A stretch of 64,000 bases of DNA, taken from Selaginella tamariscina (lineage: Eukaryota > Streptophyta > Lycopodiopsida > Selaginellales > Selaginellaceae). Shown here piece after piece: positions 48,182-64,000 of this stretch (positions within the stretch are counted from its first letter, which is position 1; every line of letters begins with the position of its first letter). The stretch spans positions 121,973-185,972 of the forward strand of contig PUQB01000500.1 in the NCBI GenBank assembly GCA_003024785.1, written 5' to 3'. Below the pieces are notes generated by a model, which saw only the letters and a program-made list of their open reading frames with translations, did no database searches and was not told the DNA's origin. The translations under genes were made by a program, and so were the position numbers.

Positions 48182-49350
48182 TAAGTTGATGTAAGTATAT
48201 ACTAAATATATTCTCACTTAAACTAGGTAGGTACCACGATAGTACCCCGTTACTTAGTTTACAAAAGACATAAACAAGGCCTATACACAAGAAAACTGCT
48301 TGTACCAAAGCTAACAAGCCACACCTGAGAATCGAGCCTTTCAATTCCTGTACGTGGTTTTCCGTCTCTAACCTCTTCAAAGCGCTTGTCAGGCTGTATA
48401 TAATCTCATCTTTGATAACCATAGCCCGATCAAATTCATCTTTGTCAACCGTGATAGTATTACTATTGCTGATTAAATCTGTTCCTCGATCACCTGTTTC
48501 ATTCTCTGCGAGTCTTTCACATTCTCATCCATCATGTTCCCGAGCATCACCTGTTGAAGCTCGACCTCGTTCACGAGGGCATCCAGCACGGTCACAAGCT
48601 CACTAGACAGGCTTCCAACCAGTGCCTTCTCAGCTTCTAATGCAACTATGGTAAAACATGAAAAAACAACAAGAGAAAACGAAAACAAGCCTGTGTACCT
48701 TGTGTACATGGTGCCAAATTCCCATTAATTCTAACAGTTTCTGCTTTCTCATGTTTAATACCTTCATTGTTAGCTATGAACAAACTAGAGTTACTACCTT
48801 TCGAGGAGAAGGTTGAACGTGAGCCGCTACCTGAGAAGGTCATCACAGTGCTCGAGCTGCTGCCGCTGCGTACTATTTCAGTACTGGGACGAACTTCGTC
48901 AACCATCACAGTGCTACTGTTGGTGGATTGCTCGCTGCCAACAAGCACAGTGCTGGAGCTGGTAGTACTGTTGGTGGATTGCTCGCTGCGAACGAGCACA
49001 CAGCTGCTGCTGGTGGGTTCACTGCCAACAAGCACACAGCTGCTACTTGCGTTGGATTTCCTGCTAGAAACGGATGGAATGAGCACAGACCCACTGCTGC
49101 GGCACAAATCAGTGAATTGATCATCGATTATCTGCCATCCCTGAGAATTTGGAGTCCGTCCGATCTTTGTGGGATTTTCCATGTACATCTCCCTCTGGAG
49201 CTTCTCAATGTCATCCAGAGCCTTCTGCTGCTTCATCTCCGTGTAAGAAATTCGGTGATGCGTGAAGAATCGGTGTATCAGTGATTTGATCAACTCGTCA
49301 ATCTCTAGATCCTCCCTGAATCGCCTGAAATCCGCACATAAACCCTCCAT
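48177..49350 (-). CDS. Tail-anchored coiled-coil protein of unknown function
   Basis: Two exons, 49350-48699 and 48645-48177. I do not recognise the family. The N-terminus is charged and probably helical (FRRFREDLEIDELIKSLIHR, EMKQQKALDDIEKLQREMY). A Ser/Thr-rich middle follows with about four imperfect copies of an 'SSS-VLVGSE-STNS' unit (48880-49060). Exon 2 holds a predicted coiled coil (ELVTVLDALVNEVELQQVM, ALKRLETENHVQEL) and one membrane segment near the C-terminus (LLALVQAVFLCIGLVYVFC), giving tail-anchor topology. A one-base slip at about 48475 splits exon 2. The shape resembles nuclear-envelope or ER tail-anchored adaptors, but that is only a shape argument. Head to head with VDAC. 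Confidence 0.7.
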
Positions 49351-50076
49351 GCACTAATGAGATACATACGGCTCGTCTCGGAGAGATCGATCTGTAGCGA
49401 TTCCTCGGGACACGAAGAAGCTAGGGTTTTTTAGCACGGCTTAAAAGTAAGCTGCCTTTTAGGGTTCGAACACGTGGCGCTGCCGTGGCGGACACGTCAG
49501 TTTGAGCCCTAAAACCCCGGACGCCAGGGCTGGATTAAAATAGGGCTAACTGTTGTTTATTGCGCCTTCATCGTTCTCATTTTCACTCTTTTCGTCTCTG
49601 CGGCGCTAGGGATTGTTCTTGGAGGAGCTTGACGGTACTGCGGCAATCGGATTCTTGCGCGGTGTTCTTGAGGTGAGTCTGTGTGGAAATGTAGCATCTG
49701 TATAGATTGTAGCGTTTCCTTAGTTGTATATAGAGCTACGGCAGTCGGATTCTTGCAGCACTGCAAGGCGCTAAGATGAAAATGTAGAAATTTGCATGGA
49801 CTGTTTTCGCAGCTTTTCTGTGGAATCGATCTGCTTTTTAGAGCCAGGGCAATCGGATTCTTCCGGAGCTGTAGGATCTTGAGGTGAAATTTGAGAAATC
49901 GGAGAGTTTCCGCTTGGAATCGATGTGCTTTTGGGCATTTGTTCAGCTTAGGGCTGTGAAAATGTGGGGCCTTTACAGCTTTTCCCATTCTAGGGTTTTA
50001 AGCTGCTTGTATTAGCTTTTCTGTGCTTTTTAGAGCTTTTCCATGACGATCTTATTTTTTTTTCACAGTGCCAGAG
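49351..50076. promoter_or_regulatory. Divergent promoter and VDAC 5' UTR with intron
   Basis: Serves the tail-anchored protein gene (-) and VDAC (+). Contains telo-box-like CTAGGGTTTT (about 49430) and TTTTAGGGTT (about 49457), and an ACACGTGGCGC G-box/ABRE-like core at about 49470. A probable VDAC 5' UTR intron runs from GAG|GTGAGT (49673) to TTTCACAG (ends 50068), eight bases before the ATG. Confidence 0.6.
49640..49950. repeat. Three imperfect tandem units of about 100-108 bases
   Basis: GGCAATCGGATTCTT at 49642, GGCAGTCGGATTCTT at 49740 and GGCAATCGGATTCTT at 49848 each start a unit that continues with similar blocks (CTTGAGGTGA, AAATGTAG, TTTTTAGAGC). The set spans the 5' UTR exon/intron border of VDAC, and unit 3 repeats the donor context as CTTGAG|GTGAAA. 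Confidence 0.8.
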
Positions 50077-51418
50077 ATGGGAAAAGGTCCTGGCGTGTTA
50101 AGCGACATTGGCAAGCGGACGAGAGGTAAATGCATCTTATTTGCTTTAGTTTTTGTTTAGGGGTCTGATCTGTACTTGTTATCTCAGACCTACTCACGAG
50201 GATTTTACTAGTGAACAGAAGTTCACTGTGACGTCTACGACGAGATCGGGACTGGTAACAATGATTCCACACATAATATAAGCAAGTTTATGTTTTCTGC
50301 TGTTGTAGGTTTTCACTTCCAGCGGAACAAGAAGGGGGAGCAGTTCGCTGGGCACGTCAACACCCAGTTCAAAAACAACAATGTGACGGTGGATGTCAAA
50401 GTTGATACGAACTCCAATGTGAGAAAACATTATTTGATTCTTTGACCTCCTGCTGATACAATCTTTTATAGATTCATGGTGTCATTACTGCTAATGAGAT
50501 CGCTAAGGGAGCGAAATCGGTGTTTACATTCACCATTCCGGATCAAAAGTCTGGCAAGGTTGGTTGCATTTCATATGTGAGTTCTTTGTGCTTTACACAT
50601 TTGAGTATGTTCTGTTCTTACATATATGACGAGAGCAAGCACTATGTGTGCTTTGTAAATAGGAATTGCATATAGCTGAATGGTGGTCGATTCTCATGAG
50701 GACATACATTCATGGTTTCTGCTCTGTGTTTTGAAACTTGTAAACACCCAGTGTGTAGCGTGCGTCGCCTTTTGTAAGCGTATAGTAGTTTTGCGTTAGA
50801 GAGAGAGGAAAGGATTGGTATATTTTTAACTGTTCTTCTTCAGGTGGAGTTGCAATATGTGCACGATCTGTTTGGCCTGACTACAAGCATTGGGCTGACT
50901 TCTTCGCCGGTTGCTGACGTGAGTACAATTGTTGGGAACGATGTTATTGCTGTAGGTGGTGAACTGTCGTTTGATACGGCCAGCGGGACTGTTTCCAGAT
51001 ACAGTGCTGGGGCCGGATTGACGAAGCCTGATTATAGCGCTGCCATTCACTTGTGAGTTGCCTTTCCACTATATTATACTTTAGAATCGGAGACACACAC
51101 ACACAGAAAAATCGTTATACGAAATCTAACATATATGTATATTGTGAAGCTGGATTTATCTGTAAGTTTGGTGTTCTCTTCACGCGCAGAAAATGCGTGT
51201 TCTAACTTAAAACACGACAGTATTCAGCTGCATTACAATCTAAGCGCATTTATTTAAGTTAGCTTAACTGCACAACTCTTTTTAGATGAGAAAGTGTTGT
51301 TTTTGGGAACTAGTCGTACTATGGCATACTCAGAACGGTGTCTCTCTCTCTGCATGCGTTAAAAATGTTAATTAATTTGTATATTGTTATTTCTTGTGTT
51401 GTATGTTTGTATCCTTGC

Positions 51419-51458
<40 letters not shown>

Positions 51459-51820
51459 TTTGACAGTTTAGTAGTGCCGTGTTTAGTTCGTGAATGATGC
51501 ATTGTTGTGCAGGGCGGACAAGGGCGACACGCTGAAGGCATCGTACTGCCATACGGTGAACGCCAAGACGAAGACGACTGTGGGTGCGGAAGTGGCTCAC
51601 AAGCTGTCGAGAAAGGAGAACACGTTCACGATAGGCGCGTTGTATGTGTTTGGACCCGCTGACGGCAGTGAAGGCGAGGCTTAACAACCACGGTCAGGTT
51701 GGTGCACTGCTGCAGCACGAGTGGAGGCCCAAGTCCTTGGTCACCATATGTGGGGAGTTGGACACCAAGGCATTGAACAACAGTCCCAAGATTGGTTTGG
51801 CTATTGCTCTCAACTCGTGA
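50077..51820 (+). CDS. VDAC: Mitochondrial porin (voltage-dependent anion channel)
   Basis: Outer mitochondrial membrane beta-barrel that passes ATP, ADP and other small metabolites. Six exons: 50077-50125, 50188-50254, 50309-50418, 50472-50558, 50844-51052, 51513-51820. It begins [17 protein letters not shown], the usual VDAC N-terminal helix. Later landmarks are [78 protein letters not shown] and the end [12 protein letters not shown]. Full length is about 275 residues, normal for the family. Three one-base slips are visible: near 50202, near 50325 (GGGGG run) and near 51651 (TTT run, before [10 protein letters not shown]). A 5' UTR intron with tandem repeats precedes it. Confidence 0.93.
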
Positions 51821-52374
51821 AGGTACGGTTTATGGAGGGTGTGGTTTCTTGTTTATTTGGTGATAATGTTTTGGTGATGCTCTTAAGAAGGATGTAATGG
51901 GATTACGCCTGGGCTGCTACACAAATACACACACGGATTGGTTGGTAAGTTGTAGATTTTGCATATTCTACTACTATACTGGGTAGCGTCTCTCTCTCTC
52001 TCTCATTTTGTTCTCTCTTGTAATAATCTTGTTGCTTTTAAGAAAGATACACATTCAATGCCTAGTTCACACACACACACACATCAGAACCCTGGCAAAT
52101 TTATTTGTTATCTTTAATTTCATCTAAATTTGATGAACTGTAGTGTGTTAAGTTTTAGAATATGCCACATCAGCACGTACATAAAACTTTGTTTGTCTCG
52201 AGTGTGTATATGTATTTACTTTGCATATATATACTGTGGGTTCACTATTAATGTTCACAATATTAATACATAAATACAATCAACTTATTTAAATATGACA
52301 TACTGTATATATAAAATTAACTTATTACACAAACACACAGATATGTGTGCGTATGTAATACAGTTTTCATAATT

Positions 52375-52421
<47 letters not shown>

Positions 52422-52686
52422 ATCTGTGGTACATATAGAGGCATAATATTTATTAATTTAATATACTTATACAACATATATTTTAAATTTATATTGTTTG
52501 AATTAAGTTTGAAGTAGTGATGTATTTTTACAAGATCTCCTTATAATTTTATAATCTTAAATAAATATCTATAGAACACATTGATAAATAGAAAAATAAC
52601 AAAAATATTATAAAATATAACATTTTAGGTTATATATCAGTAAACTGTACAGTTTAATATGTTATGTATGCTATGTTGTATAGTGA
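51821..52686. other. Intergenic, AT-rich
   Basis: No gene. Contains (AT)n at about 52378-52419 and short CT and CA runs. Convergent 3' ends of VDAC and the MFS gene flank it. Confidence 0.65.
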
Positions 52687-54211
52687 CTATAATCTGTGGA
52701 GGTGTATTTGCTTGTGATAGAAGATCCTGCTCCTGTGAGCGAGTAGAGAGCACGCCACAGCTGCAAGAAAGCAACAGAGAGCCAAAACAAAGAATGAATC
52801 TCTAAAGCAATGAGGCCCGTAACACAGCAGGTCATCATGGGGCCGGGCTTGGGAGTCATATATGTAGCCCACGACCATGACAGAGAGGCCATACGCGCCT
52901 ACGGGGCAAGCAAACGTTACGATGTTAATAATCGTGCTGAAGCTGGTCATTCCGAACAGCTCGGAGGCTACGGTCACACTCAGACACCACAGTGCACCCT
53001 CCCCGATACCAGCCAGTACCGAAATCATGTACAGTGCGCCTCGGACGCCGAACCCGCCTAATAGGAGAGATATTACTAAACAAGCCAGTGAAGCGACAAG
53101 GAAGACAACCCTCGGTGTGCCGTGCCTGTGAAGGAAATGCTCGGATGCCCATCCCGAGCCCAGTCTTCCAAAGCAGCTCCATACCGAGAAGAGCGACACA
53201 CAGATTGTCACGGTGTGCTGTGAGTAGCCCAGAGATTGTCCAAGCTGTGAGAAATTGTTGTCTATACCTGCGCATGAACCCGATCCGAGTACCATTACCA
53301 GAAAAAGCAGCCAGAAATCCACCGATTGCATCGCCTCTTTAACCGTGTATTCATCCCTACTGCCAATGCTGTCCTCTCTTCTTCAGCCGGCTTCTGTAAA
53401 CCGTCTCCTAGCAATGGCAGCAACTCATCTTCACACTCGGGTGTCGATCTGAAAACCACCCAGAGAGGTGAGAGGAGAATGACAAACATGCCCATACAAA
53501 TCATCCCACTTCCCATTCTACCAAGCGAGACCCTGCTCTCGATAAGCAGCGCACCGAAGAGATAGACAGCCAGAGCTACAAGAATCCCCATGAGAGTCTT
53601 GAAAGCCCCAGAAGAAGCTCCTTGAAATTCATGAGAATTCTTCTCAAATTCCCTCAAGAGAAGCACAGGAAGAGCGGATAGAGACGGGAGAAGCCAGGAA
53701 AAGAGCAGAGGCATACAATTCTCATCACCGTTGCATACCAACATGAAGAATTGAACCAAGATTGAGGAACTGATACCCAAAAACCCTTGAGAAATCCCAC
53801 TACCAATCCCCTGCTTTGTGGAAAATCCTCAATCCCGTCACAGAGCGGCCGTCTGTATGAACGTCTGTGCGGATCCTGCTATGAATTGGAACAAGCAAAG
53901 CTGCCATAGACCGAACAAAGAGGGGTTTTCTACAGCGGCCCAAGTGAGGAAGTACCCGAATGTGCTGTGGAGAGACCGAGAACAACAATCGCCCATGTGG
54001 GGATCCGATCGAAGAGCAGAGAAGGCAAAACTCCACATGAGCTTCCTAAATCTTTGAAGAAACCGAGTGTGTCGAGGCTCTTCTGGTCCAGATTCAAGGC
54101 GAGCTTGAGTGCCTGTGAGTATGATCCGAATGCGTATGCTGATCCGTTGAGGGACTCTAACCACGCACAGGATATAAATGCTAACCATGTTGTCTTGTTT
54201 GGACTTCCCAT
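52687..54211 (-). CDS. Nodulin-like / NFD4-type major facilitator transporter
   Basis: Intronless membrane transporter of the plant nodulin-like MFS family (NFD4 group); substrate unknown. The N-terminal half begins MGSPNKTTWLAFISCAWLES with the family signature SAYAFGSYSQALK, then LGFFKDLGSSCGVLP and LWQLCLFQFIAGSAQTF. The middle has a long polar loop (TPECEDELLPLLGDG). The C-terminal half has DFWLLFLVMVLGSGSCAGID, SVWSCFGRLGSGWASE, EGALWCLSVTVASELFG and a final CYGPHCFRDSFF stretch. About 12 membrane spans are expected. The start at 54211 is preferred to 54232 because it matches the family length. Three frame slips (about 53960, 53800, 53320) divide the frame; all segments are on one strand, in order. 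Confidence 0.88.
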
Positions 54212-54752
54212 TTTGTTGATTATACATTTCAAAGGACAGCCTATAATGCTACTAATTAACCTTATGTAACGGGTTTAATTAATTTCTTAACTACTAGTTT
54301 ATTACAATTAATATAATCTTTTTATAAGATTTATATATGAATATTATATTTTTTAAAGAATCTTTATATATGGTTTTATAAATATAATATCGTTAAAAAC
54401 AGATTAGACAGATTATGAAAAAATTAGGTAGTAATGAATTAATTTTAAATATTAATAATATTATTATTACTTTTATTTTTTTTTATTTTAAAATAAAAAT
54501 CCTTATTGATTATAAATTTTAAATTAAAATACATAAAACTATATTTAGAAATTTAATTTTAGAATCAGTAATGTGATTTTAATGTAATATAATATAATTT
54601 TTAAAAATAAGATACATTTTTTTTTAAGTTTAATTACATAAATAAAATTAATTATAGATTTAATTCTTATGTAAAATTATTTCTTAATTCAAAGCAGAGT
54701 ATCCATTGTCTTGCCCTAAAAAGCTCTGTTTTAGGGTTCCTGAGGAGCTGCT
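54212..54752. promoter_or_regulatory. AT-rich divergent intergenic region with telo-box
   Basis: Lies between the divergent MFS and BTB genes. TTTTAGGGTT at about 54730, some 20 bases before the BTB start, is a telo-box-like motif. The remainder is plain AT-rich sequence. Confidence 0.5.
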
Positions 54753-58936
<4,184 letters not shown>

Positions 58937-59443
58937 TTATACGACAGCTCGAGAGGCTGTTTTAACGATGGCTTTACGATAATCGGTCTCCTAATCTTTA
59001 GGCTATCTTGCTCCTCCTAAGAGAGTTTAACAGCGATCAAATTAACGAGAGATCCAAGAGATTTTTTTTTACCTCCAAGGTTCGAACCCGGGACCTACGC
59101 TGGATCTTATCAAAGTTTTCCTGCACTTGTTCCCGAGAGTTATCTAAAAGTGATGTCAACACGAGTCCTGCGGAGAAAGGCAAACTTTTATTCTCGTATA
59201 AATAAATAAATATATTAATAGTATATGTATATCTTAAAAGTTTTACTGTATTTCGTCAGTAAGTTGTATATATTTGTTTCCACACGTTAATATAGATTAC
59301 TTACAACACATTCTCCCATGCTTGTATCTCTCTCTCTCTCACTCACACACACACACCAGCTTCTACATATACAATGGTGCAATACTGAAACGAACTGTAT
59401 TATGTTTACTTCAGATATTCATAGATGCATTATATGCTGCCAA
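58937..59443. other. Intergenic with a tRNA-promoter-like (SINE-like) segment
   Basis: Convergent 3' ends flank it. At about 59078-59094 the sequence GGTTCGAACCCGGGACC contains a near-perfect RNA polymerase III B-box core (palindromic GGTTCGAACC). The surrounding 58945-59200 is GC-richer than neighbouring intergenic DNA and non-coding. It could be a SINE or a decayed tRNA-derived sequence; no tRNA cloverleaf can be drawn. Confidence 0.35.
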
Positions 59444-60813
59444 TCAATTTTTTATAGCTAAAGTATATATTTTTCATACATGCACGCACACACACACACT
59501 TACCAGCATCGTGTACAGCCTGTTCTGGGGACAAATTGATCATCTGGCGTATTAGAGTGTCACGCTGGGCATCTTGGAGGCCCTTGGATCCATTTGTCTG
59601 GGCTATGGAGTTTAAGTTTTGGAGAGAGTATTCCAGCACGTTCAGAAACACGTCGTCTTCATGGTATGAAGAAGCATCATCATCATTGTCTAGACTGCTT
59701 GTGCTGGGGTCATTCCAGTAATTTCTTGTCAGGTATGTGTGCATGTTTGCGATTACCAAAATAGCCCTTGTGGTCTACATATGCTCATCTACTGTGTGTG
59801 TGCGTATGCTCTTCAGTCATGGTCATTATAATATGTAATGATATGTCTAATAAGTAGAAGACATGAACTAGTATGTAAAGCTTGGACCGATCTCTCCCTC
59901 CAACTTAAAACAAGTATACATTTATTTGCGTGTGTGATTGTTTTTGTTTTTTTTTAAAATAAAAACGCAACAATATTAAACTAGAAAGATAAAGTATGTG
60001 TATGTGTTTTAAACCATGTATAAGTATATTATTTCTTCTTTTATAATGCCCGTGTGTGTGTGTGTAAGAGAGAGAGATTGGGAGGGAGAGAGAGAGGGGA
60101 GGGACTCGAACCAAGTGTATTATTTCTTCAGTTTTACACTGATGAACCACATTTCTACATACATATAACACACACGCACACGCACACGCACACACGGAGT
60201 ACAGTAAAGATAACAAAGTGCTAAACTGGGGTATTAAGTTGCAAATATGACCTGTATGGATTTTAAAGCTACCTTGAATTTTTTGTATCAGGACCTGTTC
60301 GCATACGGAGCTCCTTTAAGTTTGATAGTGCTGTTCTTAGCTTCTCTTCAAGGTCCTCTTGGTTTTTACAGCATTGATTTTGGGATATATTGAGAAAATC
60401 AACGACTTTGGGAGCTCTACGTCTGCATAATTAGAACGAGGTTAGTGTTTCTTAATTCTCTTATTAAATATTATCCATACACATCTTAATGTACATGTAT
60501 GTATCTATTTATGTGGCATCTCTTTCTTATATATACATATCAATATATGGCAGTTATCTCTCGATACACGTAGATGCATCGGTGTATGTGTATATTAATG
60601 TAAACGTATTTATGTTATTACGCACACACACAGACAGTATATTACCGGGATCAATGCGGGTGATGGAATTATTAGAAGCGTCGAGGAAGGCAAGTTTAGG
60701 TAAAGCTTGTAAGCCTTGTAAGCTTGTAAGATGGTTTCCAGAGACTGCAAGGAACTGTAGCTGCCTTGCCGTCTCTATCCCATTTAACGTTGTCAGCTCA
60801 TTCTGCACAAATT

Positions 60814-60849
<36 letters not shown>

Positions 60850-61425
60850 TGTTAGTGACAAATATGTACAAACACATATGTGTACACATAAGGTAGAACG
60901 TGTGTGGGTGTGGGTGTGTCATGGACAAATGTATACACATGTTGTATATATGTTAATTACCTCTTGCAGGTACAAACTGGTGAGATTTTGGAGGCATAAG
61001 AAGAATGCAGGTTCAAGTAGCAGTATATGTTCCCGATCCAGACGAATATGAGTTAATCCTTTCAACGCTTCTTCTCTGGGTTAGCATCATATTTATACAT
61101 ATTACTTATCATGTGTGTGTGAATTCATTCCATAGTAAACAGCCAAATCATTAAATTATTAAACATTACACACACACACACACACAGACATTGCATTTGC
61201 TGAAGCCACGTCTAGGAATTGAGATGGAAGATTTCTCTCAGCCACCATAGCTGCCCACAGAGCCATTACATCCCTTCGTAGTTGTAGCTCTTCTTCCCAG
61301 TCTCTCTCCTCCATTGCTTGAGCATTATTTTGTTTTTTCAAATTCAAAGTTTTTAACCGCGAGAGGGAAAAATCAACGGTATCCTTGCGAGCAGTTAGGT
61401 TTAAATCGTACGCTCCAGAATTCAT
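59444..61425 (-). CDS. LRRC46-like leucine-rich-repeat protein (cilium type)
   Basis: Six exons: 61425-61190, 61075-60961, 60802-60646, 60422-60273, about 59726-59504, and a short last exon ending near 59444. The first exon is charged and helical (DWEEELQLRRDVMALWAAMV). Then come HIRLDREHI, LQNLTSLYLQE, NELTTLNGIE, LQFLAVSGNHLTSLQGLQAL, LAFLDASNNSITRIDP and VELPKSLIF-LNISQNQCC-KNQE. This order (RLDRE, LYLQ, FLDxSxN, ELPxSLxxLN, xNxC) follows animal LRRC46, a sperm-flagellum and cilium protein. A coiled stretch (EDLEEKLRTALSNLKELRMR) and an acidic region (SSLDNDDDASSYHEDD) follow. One frame slip in exon 4 near 60395. The last exon is uncertain. The homology to LRRC46 is by pattern; the cilium role is inferred. 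Confidence 0.7.
60050..60130. other. Weak second B-box-like site in an LRRC46-like intron
   Basis: GGGACTCGAACC at about 60103 (GGTTCGAGTCCC on the minus strand) fits a polymerase III B box, next to GT and GA microsatellites. No tRNA structure or SINE body is recognised. Confidence 0.2.
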
Positions 61426-61672
61426 ACGACACGATGTTTAATATTAATCATATACAACCCCCATATATTTCCTGCCAATGTTAAACTGTATATTTATATA
61501 ATATATAATAGTCTTCCATTACAAATTTTGACTAGTAATATATCAACTAACATTATATTAAAACAGTGTATATATAATGTATATATAGTATGGTGTCGGA
61601 GTCATACGTATATATTTGATATTTTCACGCGTGTGCACGCACGCACGCACAAGAGGTATATTAAATATATGG

Positions 61673-63808
61673 CTAGAAGATGAGCCTGTATGGAACCCCA
61701 GTGAAAGGCAACCAGAAGTTCCCCTGAATAAGCCCTCCCACACTGTATTGTAGAGCTCCCAATGTAGTTAACTGTTTGCTCCATGACACCCTCCCACCAG
61801 GATCCGAACCAGGTCCATAGTTCCTGACCATACACCATTATACACACACACACACACACACACACACGTATATACGTAAAGAGAGATGTGTACACACACC
61901 TGAACTCAGCGAGTACGGAAGTACCCAGGCCGTCCGTAGCGTTCCACGGTAACCATCCACTAGGCTCAATGATGACGTCTAAGTATGACTCAATGAAGAT
62001 GGCTTGCATATGATTTCCATGGACGGCCCAGATACGCTGGGTGCCTCCTCGGGTCACCCATGAACACCGTCATGTAATCAGGTGTGCTTGCTACCCAGCA
62101 ACTCTGGCACACAAATGCCGTGTCTTGTGCTGGGTCCGTCCTCCCCTGTGCCGTGATCGTGGCCGTTGTCCTGCATATACTAGTCATCTCTCTCTACACA
62201 CATATAACACGAGAGTTGCATGTCTTCTAACTATATTCACGTATACATAGATATATACACACACACAACTGTATGCTCTGTGGATGTTTTGCTGGGAATA
62301 CACCCACAGACGTGTGCGTGTGTATACCAACTAAAAGCTACCTGTTGGTGCCTCCCTCAACGACCCGTATATCACAGTTTTGGAAGACACTCGCTGCATT
62401 TCCAAATATGAAGTCGATGTTACCGTATATGACGCACTCCTTGTAGAACTGCCTGTATGCGTGTGTGTATAGAGTGTCTTGGTATCCCAAAAGGAACAGC
62501 GATGAAATGCTGCCATATCACTGTCCACTCGCATTGCAACTGCCTGTGCTATACCATTAGCATATATGTTCGTGTTTACACACATGCACCTATATGTGTG
62601 TATATATAAACAAAACGTACTTCAATCCATACACATGTATTTCTTATATGTATATACTCACAATATACGCGTACACACACATGCACGTGTAGAACACATA
62701 AGTTTCTATGCATTTACCTGTGAGTCTGGCCCAGCTGTGTTCATCACTGTGATGTCACGTGCTATAAATCCGTTCCCTGCCACAGCTGTATAGAAAGCTT
62801 TTGTGCGTATAGATCCTTATAACATGTTATGCGTGTATATACGTGTTACGCACCCGCTCAAACACAACATAAACATACTTTGCCAAGTTTAATCCTCAAG
62901 AACTCACCTAAAGTCGCAGTTCTAAACGTGGAGATGTTCATGGCAGTGCTGAGGTTCCCCGTAATGACAGTCTCGTTAATCCCATCCCCGAAGAAAGCAA
63001 TCATAGGCTTGGTACTGGGATCTTCACAAGCTCTCATATAGACACCTGCTCGAATGTAGATAACATACCGGTGGTTTAATGACTCCGGCAGCAGCATCCA
63101 CCGCCGCCTGTATGCTGGTATGTGTACCGTACTTTGGATCCTTTGACACTGTAGCCGAAGCCACCGTGACATCCAGCGCGCCCAAGCTTTGCTCCAGCAG
63201 TTGGTAGTTCCATTCCTTGTAGTGATACTGCGACGGCTCTGTACGTGTCCACAGTGCGAAGTCCGACCTGCTGTTCTTAAAAGCATCCAGTATCCAGAGT
63301 GCGTTGCTTAGAAGAGGAATGCCTTGTTCCTGGATCCCGGTAACGTTCCCAAGGAGATCTTGACAGTCCGTAACATAAGTGAGCGAGGCACTCAGCCAGT
63401 GTTTACAGTTGCTCAGGCTTATATTAGTCTCCAGCGACTCTTCAATGCAGTTCTGAACAAGCCCCTGAGCCGATGTAAGAAGCTCCATCGTGTCCTCCAG
63501 ATAGTACCTCCCGCTCAGCGTACTCACTGTTGCGTTCCCCACATTCTGCAGGCTCGACCTCACCTCTTCGAGTGCTATCTTCATGGAGAGCTTCACAAAC
63601 TGGACAGGATCACTTGCAGCCTGCAACGCTTCTGAGGAGTTGAGCGACTTCTCTAAGCAGAGATCTCGAACCTTGCCGAGGAGCATCCATACGTTATGTT
63701 GTTCATGGCCTCCTCACTGATCTCGGTGAAGTTTACATTGTCTGCTACCCCAGAACAGACCAGCGACAATGTCATGATGATAAGAATGATTACTCTAACT
63801 CTCCCCAT
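61673..63808 (-). CDS. Pectin methylesterase, type I (inhibitor domain + catalytic domain)
   Basis: Wall enzyme that removes methyl groups from homogalacturonan. Five exons: 63808-62908, 62785-62718, 62543-62342, 62170-61900, 61823-61673. Signal peptide [20 protein letters not shown]. The N-terminal PMEI domain (about residues 25-200) has its cysteines, e.g. [12 protein letters not shown] and [20 protein letters not shown]. The catalytic domain has [66 protein letters not shown], the QDTLY acid/base region, [14 protein letters not shown] with the second Asp, [25 protein letters not shown] with the Arg, [17 protein letters not shown], and the usual end [15 protein letters not shown]. All catalytic motifs are present. 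At least four frame slips occur (near 63680, 63075, 62490 and in exon 4). Likely an active gene. Confidence 0.94.
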
Positions 63809-64000
63809 CTTCAAAGAAGCTCTATATCTAGTTGCGATATAATAAAAGCTAGTAACTGAGTATGCTTCCCAAAGCCACGACTTAAGATATGTAGCTAGAC
63901 AAGGGTCACCATGCAGAAAGCACTATCTGAATAAAATATTGACATTCACGTAAAAGGCCATGACGTGTGTTTTCCCATGATAGCCGGACAACCTAACAGG
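63809..64000. promoter_or_regulatory. 5' region of the pectin methylesterase gene
   Basis: Presumed 5' UTR and proximal promoter; no distinctive motif recognised before the window ends. Confidence 0.4.

Noticed and set aside
52810-54269. Plus-strand frames opposite the MFS gene.
   Set aside because: Antisense shadows of an obvious membrane protein.

Overview
This window is nuclear DNA from a land plant. It carries plant-specific gene families: lipid-transfer proteins, dirigent proteins, a type I pectin methylesterase, a TERMINAL EAR1/Mei2-like RNA-binding protein, a nodulin-like MFS transporter and the TRAPPII subunit TRS130. Introns are short GT-AG introns, mostly 80-450 bases. Interstitial TTTAGGG telomere-type repeats and telo-box promoter motifs are present. 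Two genes look ciliary: a MORN protein like radial-spoke RSPH1/RSP10 and an LRRC46-like leucine-rich-repeat protein. Together they point, by inference, to a lineage that still makes swimming sperm (bryophyte, lycophyte, fern, or possibly a cycad or Ginkgo). The species cannot be named from the sequence.

Layout. 1-13.9 kb is a gene island: partial lipid-transfer gene (-), MORN gene (-), TRS130 (+, 27 exons) head to head with it, some unassigned exons, and a second lipid-transfer gene (+). 13.9-32.3 kb is an extremely AT-rich desert with one isolated F-box-like remnant and several fold-back/MITE-like elements, including an apparent small family clustered at 27.3-28.6 kb. 32.3-36.1 kb is a broken Ty3/gypsy-type retroelement fossil (-). 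37.2-63.8 kb is a second gene island: CCT8 (-), two tandem dirigent genes (-), an unassigned piece, TEL/Mei2-like (-), a tail-anchored coiled-coil protein (-) head to head with VDAC (+), an intronless nodulin-like MFS gene (-), an ankyrin/double-BTB gene (+), the LRRC46-like gene (-) and a pectin methylesterase (-).

A striking property runs through the whole window. Nearly every host gene has intact splice sites and conserved residues, yet the reading frame slips by one base at several places inside exons, often next to homopolymers. The most economical reading is residual single-base indel error of a long-read assembly rather than a string of pseudogenes, so open reading frames alone badly under-represent the genes. 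Gene models below were built by following homology and splice sites through those slips. Microsatellites (CA, GA, TA) are unusually abundant in introns, including one 130-base self-complementary CT-TA-GA tract.

The genes do not form one pathway. They are a normal mixture of housekeeping functions (vesicle tethering, protein folding, mitochondrial porin), cell wall and surface functions (LTPs, dirigents, pectin methylesterase), development (TEL) and cilium functions.
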